A stretch of DNA of 34,861 nt from Abiotrophia defectiva_A (GTDB lineage Bacteria; Bacillota; Bacilli; Lactobacillales; Aerococcaceae), in the NCBI GenBank assembly GCA_963546405.1, contig CAUUNL010000008.1, positions 1 through 34,861 on the forward strand, given 5' to 3'. The translations under genes and the position numbers were made by a program. The notes under the pieces were generated by a model. It saw only the letters and a list, made by a program, of their open reading frames with translations. It did no database searches and was not told the DNA's origin. Of the stretch, positions 29,401-34,861 are shown piece after piece (the stretch's first letter is position 1; each line of letters begins with the position of its first letter).

Positions 29401-30780
29401 CTATTGATGGTCGGCCAAGAGTGATTTAGGTTGCTTACGCATGAGGGTAATGGAAGCCAGGAGTACTGCTACCAGGATGACCACCAAGCCTAAGGCTACT
29501 ACCCAAACCATATCCATGGCTTGTACTTGGACGGATAATTCGGTCAAGGTCTTGTTGAAGCTATCGATGGCTGCCCCGCCCCCAAGCGTGGTATTCTTAG
29601 CTTCAGCTGCCAATTGTTGACCGATGCTTTGGTTGACGCTACCCAGAATGGTATTGCCTACCCATTGGCTGACAGGTCCACCTAGGAGGAAGGCCCCCAC
29701 AAAGCTTGCTAGACTGACCATGAGGACTTCTACTAGGAATTGAGCCAAGATTTGTGGCTTGGTCATTCCGAGGGAGAGTCGAATCCCCATTTCCTTACGA
29801 CGACCGTTCATCCAGAGGAAGAGGATCAACATGAGGACGATACCTGAGAAGATCAGGCTGCCCAAGAGTAGCTTGTCGGTCATGCCATAGACTAAACCAA
29901 TTGATTTTTGCAAGGATGGGAAGTTTTGGCTGCTCTTAACCAAGCTGTAAGCCCGCCAGTTAATGGACAACTTCTTAGCTTCTGACATGATCTTGTCTAA
30001 GTCATGGTTACCATCAACGAAGAAGCTAGCATCTTGATAGATAGCCGTCTTGTCGGTATAACCATAGAGCTTTTGCGTGGTCTCTAAGTCGGTCAGCAGG
30101 TTGTTTTGGTAGAGCTCTTGGATGGCCGTTACCCCACCTTTGTTCTTACCGCTGAAGGTCCCCACGATGGTGACTTCAGTCGTTTCGTTGGCTTGTTTTT
30201 CATTATCGGCATCATAGATGTTGGACTTGAGCTTGAGCGTGTCCCCTACCTTGAGGCCGTTCTTCTTAGCAAATTCTTCGTGAACCATGGCCACGTTCTT
30301 GTCTTCAGGCTTAATGTGACGGCCTTCAGCCAACTTGAAGGTTTCGGCGCTAAAGCGATCATCCAAGGACGAGTCATTGGTCCCGGTCAACATAGCGGCC
30401 TTACCGAAGCGACGTTGACGGTCGGCATCAATCCGTGGTAGGCCGTCTTGGGAAACCAGTTCCTTGTCGACTAAGTCGGCTACAATCCCCATACGTTTGA
30501 CCACTTGGCTAATACCATCTAGGCCTTGAATGGCCGCGATGTCCTCACCACGCAAGTTCCCACTCCCGCGGTTGGTCCCTTGGTTGTTACGGCGATCGAT
30601 TTCCATGGAGAAGGAAGAGCTGATGCCTTTGAAGGTTTCTTTGGAGGCCACGTCGGTAGCCCGCTTAACAGCCAAACTACTTAAGGAAACAGTGGACATG
30701 ACCAGGAGAATGAGGAAGATGATCAGAGTCTTAAATTTTTTGCGCCAGACATAGGCCCAAGCATTATTCAATAAACGCAT
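29401..30780 (-). CDS. vex3: ABC transporter permease, Vex3-like (MacB/FtsX type)
   Basis: A 459-residue permease. One N-terminal helix (about residues 17-38) is followed by a large extracellular MacB-type core (about 40-300), then three C-terminal helices (about 312-332, 352-375 and 425-448). The FtsX domain contains the GRRKEMGIRLSLGMTKPQI segment. The length equals the value I recall for pneumococcal Vex3 (459). It is the third gene of the permease-ATPase-permease operon, 14 bases after the ATPase. The substrate is unknown. Confidence 0.85.
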   Translation of the reverse strand: MRLLNNAWAYVWRKKFKTLIIFLILLVMSTVSLSSLAVKRATDVASKETFKGISSSFSMEIDRRNNQGTNRGSGNLRGEDIAAIQGLDGISQVVKRMGIVADLVDKELVSQDGLPRIDADRQRRFGKAAMLTGTNDSSLDDRFSAETFKLAEGRHIKPEDKNVAMVHEEFAKKNGLKVGDTLKLKSNIYDADNEKQANETTEVTIVGTFSGKNKGGVTAIQELYQNNLLTDLETTQKLYGYTDKTAIYQDASFFVDGNHDLDKIMSEAKKLSINWRAYSLVKSSQNFPSLQKSIGLVYGMTDKLLLGSLIFSGIVLMLILFLWMNGRRKEMGIRLSLGMTKPQILAQFLVEVLMVSLASFVGAFLLGGPVSQWVGNTILGSVNQSIGQQLAAEAKNTTLGGGAAIDSFNKTLTELSVQVQAMDMVWVVALGLVVILVAVLLASITLMRKQPKSLLADHQ

Positions 30781-30794
30781 TGTGCTTCCCCCCT

Positions 30795-31448
30795 CTACTT
30801 CACTTTATGTCCGTTAGCAGCTTTCAGCTTACCATGACTGAGTTCTAGCACCGTATCGGCGGCCTCTGCCACTTGTGGGCTGTGCGTCACGACGATAACA
30901 CATTTGCCTCGTTCATGGGCAGCTTGACGTAAAATGTCGATAATTTCTTGGGCAGTCCCTTCGTCCAAGTTACCGGTTGGTTCGTCAGCCAAGATGATTG
31001 GCGCTTCGCTGGCCAAGGCCCGGGCGATAGCCACCCGTTGTTGTTGGCCCCCAGATAACTTGAGGACGTTACGGTGAATTAAGTCTTGGCCCAAGCCTAG
31101 TTGTAAGAGCAAGTCTTCGCTAGCTTCCGCATTAGCTAGGCGCACATTTTCTAGTGGCGTCAAATAGTCAATCAGGTTGTAGTTTTGGAAGACCAAGCAA
31201 ATATTGTGGCGGCGGTGGGCACTATAAGATTCTTGAGCAATGTCCTTGCCTTGGAAGAGGACTTTCCCTTTGGTTGGGCTATCTAAGCCAGCCAAGAGGG
31301 ATAAGAAGGTCGACTTACCAGCCCCAGATTTACCCACAACAGCGTAGAAGGTGCCGGCATCAAATTGTGCGTCTAATTCCTTGAGGACACTCTCTTGTGC
31401 CCCTTCATAACGATAGTAAATGTTGTCTAATTTCAATAATGTCATCAT
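30795..31448 (-). CDS. vex2: ABC transporter ATP-binding protein, Vex2-like (LolD type)
   Basis: A 217-residue ATPase of the MacB/LolD class. Walker A GKSGAGKST, the signature LSGGQQQRVAIARAL, Walker B IILADEPTGNLD and the switch His in VVTHSPQ are all canonical. The ADEPTGNLDEGT extension is characteristic of this class. I choose the ATG at 31448, 7 bases after AAGGA. A GTG at 31454 would abut the site, and another ATG follows at 31445. It serves the two MacB/FtsX-type permeases on either side. Confidence 0.92.
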   Translation of the reverse strand: MMTLLKLDNIYYRYEGAQESVLKELDAQFDAGTFYAVVGKSGAGKSTFLSLLAGLDSPTKGKVLFQGKDIAQESYSAHRRHNICLVFQNYNLIDYLTPLENVRLANAEASEDLLLQLGLGQDLIHRNVLKLSGGQQQRVAIARALASEAPIILADEPTGNLDEGTAQEIIDILRQAAHERGKCVIVVTHSPQVAEAADTVLELSHGKLKAANGHKVK

Positions 31449-31458
31449 GATCACTTCC

Positions 31459-32754
31459 TTAACTGAGTTGTCCTAGGATTTCCTTAGGTTTTTTGGTGAG
31501 AATTAAGCCGGCACAAGCCATGACCGCCACTACTATAATAATGAGGACCACGCCATAACTTGTTGCGACTAGGCCGGCCTGCCAGCTTGGCGCAGCGGCC
31601 GCGAAGAGTTTGCGGACCTGGTCTGGCAGGTCATGGGAGACTAAGAGGCTGGAGAAGAAACTGTTAGCCAGTGGATAGGCGACTGCGGCTGCGATGGCCC
31701 AGGCCCCAATGGATAGGCCCCAGAGCTCTAGCAGGATTTGGCCAATGATTTGGCCCTTGGAAATCCCGATTGAGAGCAGAATGCCGAATTCATGCACCCG
31801 TTCCCGCAAGCAGAAGAGCAAGACTAGGAAGAGGGTAATCACGCTGACCAATAAGACCGCGCCGGTCATGATGGTCATGAGGGACTTGAAGCTAGCGATA
31901 GGCGCTGCCACCTGGTCAAAGGCTTGACTGTTGGCTGTCAATTGGGTTTGGTCCCAATCCAGCGACAAGGCCTTAACGCGACTAATAACTTGGTCTAGTT
32001 CCTTGGGGTTTTTCACCCGATACTGAGCCAGACGCACTTGATAGTCGTCTGCTTGCCGCCCGTAGAGGGCCTGACTGCTAGCGTAGTCGGTGTAGAGCCG
32101 GTTTTCGGTCAAATCGGAGCTGAGCCCGGTGAAGGTCTCACTGCGTTTCCCGCTATAAATCCCGACAATCTCAAATTCCTTGGCCTCCCCGTCCTTGGCC
32201 TCCCCACCTTCGGTTAGCTGGGTGCCCTTGAGGCTAATCTTATCGCCTAGCTGGAGCTTGTTGGCTTCTGCAAAGGCCTCGTGGACCATGACCTTGTCTT
32301 TGTCATCTGGCGTCAAGTGGCGCCCTTGGCTGAGGGTCAAGGCCCCGCTAGCAAAATCTAAATCGGTCTGACTGTCTTGGCGACCTTGAATGGATAAGAG
32401 CTGATTAAAGATATCGTCGCCTTGGTCACGTTGCACGGCTTGTTGGGCCTGAATGACTTGGCCGGACTCAAACTTGGCCAGCCCTTCTGATTGATACTGA
32501 ACATCTGCTACCCCTTCTACTTGAGCCACTTGACTGATGTCCGACTCTTTCATACCTGCCTGCAAGCCCTGACCTTGGAGCTGGAATCCCGCATTGGAGA
32601 GGGACAGGAGTTTATCTTGAACTTGTTGGGTACTAATCTGAATCGCGAAAACAGCTAAGACAGCGGTCGTGATCAGAGATAAGATGAGGAAAAGCAGCCC
32701 TACTCTGACTCGCTTACGGCTGACATAGGCCCAAGCACGCTGATACCATTTCAT
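31459..32754 (-). CDS. vex1: ABC transporter permease, Vex1-like (MacB/FtsX type)
   Basis: A 431-residue permease with the same plan as the 29401 product: an N-terminal helix (about 16-38), an extracellular core (40-280), and three C-terminal helices with the RERVHEFGILLSIGISKGQIIGQ FtsX segment. It is the first gene of the operon, so the order matches vex1-vex2-vex3. The start is the ATG at 32754, about 10 bases after AAGGA. A GTG at 32763 overlaps the ribosome site. Upstream are TTCACA-type repeats that could be VncR sites. Confidence 0.85.
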   Translation of the reverse strand: MKWYQRAWAYVSRKRVRVGLLFLILSLITTAVLAVFAIQISTQQVQDKLLSLSNAGFQLQGQGLQAGMKESDISQVAQVEGVADVQYQSEGLAKFESGQVIQAQQAVQRDQGDDIFNQLLSIQGRQDSQTDLDFASGALTLSQGRHLTPDDKDKVMVHEAFAEANKLQLGDKISLKGTQLTEGGEAKDGEAKEFEIVGIYSGKRSETFTGLSSDLTENRLYTDYASSQALYGRQADDYQVRLAQYRVKNPKELDQVISRVKALSLDWDQTQLTANSQAFDQVAAPIASFKSLMTIMTGAVLLVSVITLFLVLLFCLRERVHEFGILLSIGISKGQIIGQILLELWGLSIGAWAIAAAVAYPLANSFFSSLLVSHDLPDQVRKLFAAAAPSWQAGLVATSYGVVLIIIVVAVMACAGLILTKKPKEILGQLS

Positions 32755-32787
32755 ACGAGTCACTTCCTTTCTGCTGATTAAGAACTA

Positions 32788-32832
32788 ACTATAGTATGCA
32801 ACCCCTGTGTGAAGTTGATATGAAATTGTGAA
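32788..32832 (-). promoter_or_regulatory. Promoter and repeat cluster before the Vex-like operon
   Basis: On the minus strand a -10 TATAGT lies at 32793-32788. Upstream are TTCACA (32832-32827), TTCATA (32824-32819) and TTCACA (32813-32808), covering the -35 position, which itself is poor. The two downstream copies are 11 bases apart. This is consistent with activation by an OmpR-family regulator such as VncR (inference). Confidence 0.45.
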
Positions 32833-32860
32833 ATAAATTTTTGCCATCTTCAATAAATGA

Positions 32861-32910
32861 AAAATCCAGCCCCTCTCCTGGCTTGAGAACAGGATAAGGG
32901 CTGGGTTTTT
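32861..32910. terminator. Bidirectional terminator after the RpiR gene
   Basis: CCAGCCC...CCTG (32866-32880) pairs with CAGG...GGGCTGG (32890-32904), with a small internal mismatch. T-runs lie on both ends. It ends the RpiR transcript on the minus strand. Confidence 0.8.
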
Positions 32911-32920
32911 ATAAATAAAA

Positions 32921-33694
32921 TTAGCTAGCTGGACCCCCAACTCGAATAGCATAGGCATCCAGTAAAATTCGGCCAATGACCTGCAAGGGTAGGCGAGACC
33001 TCACTTCATAATCAGGAAAATAAGAAATTTCTGATTTATAGCCTACTAAGCTGATGTCGGCTAGCTGGGCCAAGCTAGAGCCACCGTTGGCGGTCAGGAG
33101 AACCAGGGGGACTTCCTGGGCCACACAGGTCTGGGCCGCTGCTACCAACTCCTGAGTCTGGCCATTAAGGGAAATCAAGAGCACCAGGTCTTGATCCGTC
33201 AGGCGCTTACTGATGGTACGAATAATGTTGGGGTCGGTATAGAGTTCGCAGGTCCGGCCTAACAAATGGAACTTGACTTCCATCTCACTAGCAATCAATT
33301 CACTCAAGCCACGAGCAAAGAGATAGACCTGGCTAGCCCCCGCAATGGCTTGAATAGCATCTTCAATCTGGCGCTTATCTAAGAGGGCCAAGGTTTGCCG
33401 GACTTCAAGATCATTTTTCAAGATGACTTCTTGGATCTTCTGATCGTTATCGTCCAGGATTTGATAGGTAATGGAGCTCGCCTGATCACCCCTAAGTTGC
33501 TGCTTGATAGCATGCTTAAAGGCCGTAAAGCCATCATAGCCTAACTTCTTCATGGTTCGGACAATGGAAGCTGTGGAGACATTGGCTTCTTGACTCAACT
33601 TGGTGATGGATAGACTGGGCACCTGACCTAGATGGGCCTCCAAATAGGCTACAAGATGACGCTCGGTCGCCGTTAAATGTTCTAGCGAAAACAT
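32921..33694 (-). CDS. RpiR/MurR family transcriptional regulator
   Basis: A 257-residue sugar-responsive regulator: an N-terminal HTH_6 domain (about residues 1-75, with SITKLSQEANVSTASIVRTMKKLGYDGFTAFK) and a C-terminal SIS domain (about 108-235; VYLFARGLSELIA and LVLLISLNGQTQELVAAA) that binds a phosphosugar. It diverges from the 1-phosphofructokinase gene with a long inverted repeat between them, so it most likely controls that operon, with a fructose-1-phosphate-like effector. Fructose operons more often use a DeoR-type FruR, so the RpiR type is a variation. Confidence 0.9.
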   Translation of the reverse strand: MFSLEHLTATERHLVAYLEAHLGQVPSLSITKLSQEANVSTASIVRTMKKLGYDGFTAFKHAIKQQLRGDQASSITYQILDDNDQKIQEVILKNDLEVRQTLALLDKRQIEDAIQAIAGASQVYLFARGLSELIASEMEVKFHLLGRTCELYTDPNIIRTISKRLTDQDLVLLISLNGQTQELVAAAQTCVAQEVPLVLLTANGGSSLAQLADISLVGYKSEISYFPDYEVRSRLPLQVIGRILLDAYAIRVGGPAS

Positions 33695-33714
33695 AGACTC
33701 CCTCCTCCGTAATT

Positions 33715-33761
33715 CTGTAAATATTTTCCTAGCTAGCGTCGCATTTAGAAAACATTTACAG
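33715..33761. promoter_or_regulatory. Inverted-repeat operator in the rpiR-fruK divergent region
   Basis: CTGTAAATATTTTC (33715-33728) and GAAAACATTTACAG (33748-33761) are complementary at 13 of 14 positions with a 19-base spacer. It sits between the two divergent starts, so one protein could control both genes. The -10 candidate for fruK is TATAAC at 33783-33788. No good -35 was fixed. Confidence 0.6.
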
Positions 33762-33821
33762 TCAAACTTCTGTCATACTAAGTATAACAAAAGTCCCATC
33801 TCAAACCAAGGAGGTGATTGA

Positions 33822-34742
33822 ATGATCTATACCTGTACTATGAATCTGGCCATTGACCTCTTCATTAAAACTCAGGACCTAGTCCCCTTTGTGGTCAACC
33901 GCACCCAAGAGGCAGACTACCAGCCCAATGGCAAGGGAGTCAATGTCAGCTTCATCCTTAAGAAACTGGGCCTAGACTCTACGGCGCTTGGCTTTAGTGC
34001 AGGTTTTACTGGCCGCTTTATCTCAGACCAACTGCTTGCAGCGGGTATCCAGACTGCCTTCATCCCTATTCCTGGGATTAATCGCATCAATGTCTTCACC
34101 CGCGTCACCAGTCAAAATCTGGAGTATAAGTTGGTGAATCAGGGACCCGGTCTAAGTCCTGACCATATCCAACAACTTCTAGCCCAGATTAAACGGCTCA
34201 AACCCCAAGACACCCTAGTAATATCTGGTAGCCACCCCCAAGGCGTCACCGATGACACCTATTTGGCCATCGGCCAGGCTGCCCAAGAACAAGGCTTCCA
34301 ACTAATTCTAGATATCTCCAGTCCGGTAGTCTTGGACCTCTTGCCTTATGGCCCCGCCCTAATCAAGCCTAATGATGAAGAGTTAGCCCACTGGTTCCAG
34401 GCAGAAGCCCTTAACCAAGACCAGCTCATCTATTACGGTCGCCAACTCTTAGACAAGGGCGCCCGCCAGGTTTTACTATCACTGGGCCCAGACGGTGCCC
34501 TCTTATTGACGCCAGAGATAAGTCTTAGAGCCACTGCTCCTCAAGGCCAGGTCGTCAATACGGCTTGCGCCGGTGACACCTTATTAGCAACCTTCATTGG
34601 CTGTCGCCAACAAGGGTTATCCTATGAAGATTCTCTAGTCAAGGCCGTAGCAGCGGGCAGCTCAACAGCCTTTCGACCTGGACTGACAGACTTCTCAGAT
34701 GTAGCAGAACTCAGTAAAAGCATAGAGCTTACTTATTTATAA
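33822..34742 (+). CDS. fruK: 1-phosphofructokinase (PfkB family)
   Basis: A 306-residue PfkB sugar kinase that phosphorylates fructose 1-phosphate to fructose 1,6-bisphosphate. The N-terminal YTCTMNLAIDLF, the substrate-site motif NGKGVNVSFILKKLG (about residues 37-51) and the C-terminal catalytic NTACAGDTLLATF (catalytic Asp in AGDT) are typical of the 1-PFK/tagatose-6-phosphate kinase branch. Tagatose-6-phosphate kinase is the alternative, but the following fructose-type PTS gene favours FruK. The ribosome site AAGGAGGTGATT is a near-perfect anti-16S match. The stop overlaps the ribosome site of the next gene. Confidence 0.92.
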   Translation: MIYTCTMNLAIDLFIKTQDLVPFVVNRTQEADYQPNGKGVNVSFILKKLGLDSTALGFSAGFTGRFISDQLLAAGIQTAFIPIPGINRINVFTRVTSQNLEYKLVNQGPGLSPDHIQQLLAQIKRLKPQDTLVISGSHPQGVTDDTYLAIGQAAQEQGFQLILDISSPVVLDLLPYGPALIKPNDEELAHWFQAEALNQDQLIYYGRQLLDKGARQVLLSLGPDGALLLTPEISLRATAPQGQVVNTACAGDTLLATFIGCRQQGLSYEDSLVKAVAAGSSTAFRPGLTDFSDVAELSKSIELTYL

Positions 34743-34754
34743 GGAGGAATTTGC

Positions 34755-34861
34755 ATGACCAAGTATGATTTGATTGCGGCAACCGGTTGTCCGACCGGGA
34801 TTGCCCACACTTTTATGGCCCAAGAAGCCCTAGAACAAGCAGCCAAGGCGGCTGGCGTTAC
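34755..34861 (+). CDS. Fructose-type PTS enzyme II, N-terminal fragment
   Basis: Only the first 35 residues lie in the window. They show the fructose-class EIIB phosphocysteine motif ATGCPTGIAHTFMAQEAL, with the Cys at residue 11 as the phosphorylation site. AAGGAGG (34741-34747) is 7 bases before the ATG. It is likely the start of an EIIB or EIIBC(A) protein for fructose or a related sugar, whose product would be the substrate of the preceding kinase. Domain order beyond EIIB cannot be seen. Confidence 0.9.
   Translation, partial: MTKYDLIAATGCPTGIAHTFMAQEALEQAAKAAGV

Noticed and set aside
32785..32847. 20-codon frame before vex1, considered as a Pep27-like peptide
   Set aside because: No ribosome site precedes its ATG, and it overlaps the predicted vex promoter -10 and repeats, so it would not be on the vex transcript.
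1..34861. CRISPR arrays, tRNA/rRNA genes, complete insertion sequences, replication origins
   Set aside because: Looked for on both strands by eye. No spaced repeat array, transposase frame or RNA gene signature was found.

Overview
The window looks like chromosome from a low-to-moderate GC Gram-positive bacterium of the order Lactobacillales. Support: strong AGGAGG ribosome sites, intrinsic terminators with U-tracts, and families typical of this order (tandem Cof phosphatases, YitT, an LmrC/D-type exporter, a Vex/Vnc-type locus, an RpiR-fruK-PTS block). Hand-counted lines run roughly 40-60% G+C, high for the order, so an Aerococcaceae-like genome such as Abiotrophia is possible. That is inference; there is no rRNA or marker gene here to settle it.

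Layout. 1-2650: an Rrf2 regulator diverges from fhs (formate-tetrahydrofolate ligase), with an inverted-repeat operator on the Rrf2 side and a two-PurBox arrangement on the fhs side. 2650-7000, minus strand: a DeoR regulator coupled to a Cof phosphatase, a second Cof paralogue, and an ABC ATPase/permease pair. 7130-9453: four minus-strand genes (two unknown membrane proteins, a nucleotidyltransferase-like protein, a flavodoxin-fold oxidoreductase). 9591-10469: YitT. 10613-13380: a remnant L-rhamnose operon with rhaA and rhaD intact but the kinase gene rhaB lacking its 5' half. 13443-17443: a MarR-controlled heterodimeric ABC exporter. 17632-20987: an ABC ATPase/permease pair facing a two-component system across a shared terminator. 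21021-26179: an LtrA-like membrane protein, two near-identical tandem GNAT acetyltransferases, a TfoX-N protein, an unknown protein, a DUF2130 protein and a small membrane protein. 26324-27010: an OmdA-domain mini-protein and a HIT protein. 27104-32754: permease-ATPase-permease followed by response regulator and kinase, matching the order and sizes of pneumococcal vex1-vex2-vex3-vncR-vncS. 32921-end: an RpiR regulator diverging from 1-phosphofructokinase and the start of a fructose-type PTS enzyme II.

Themes. Two separate ABC transporter plus two-component modules and one MarR-controlled exporter make this a region rich in efflux and envelope-stress functions. Carbon functions are the damaged rhamnose operon and the apparently intact fructose-type operon.

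The least explained DNA is in two places. About 280 bases at 25446-25726 are hairpin-rich and lie between two intrinsic terminators on the same strand, either a structured RNA or a dispersed repeat. A nested cluster of hairpins at 29251-29392, plus a 19-bp inverted repeat at 29131-29178 over an extended -10, separates the Vex genes from the Vnc genes. No CRISPR array, tRNA, rRNA or intact insertion sequence was seen.
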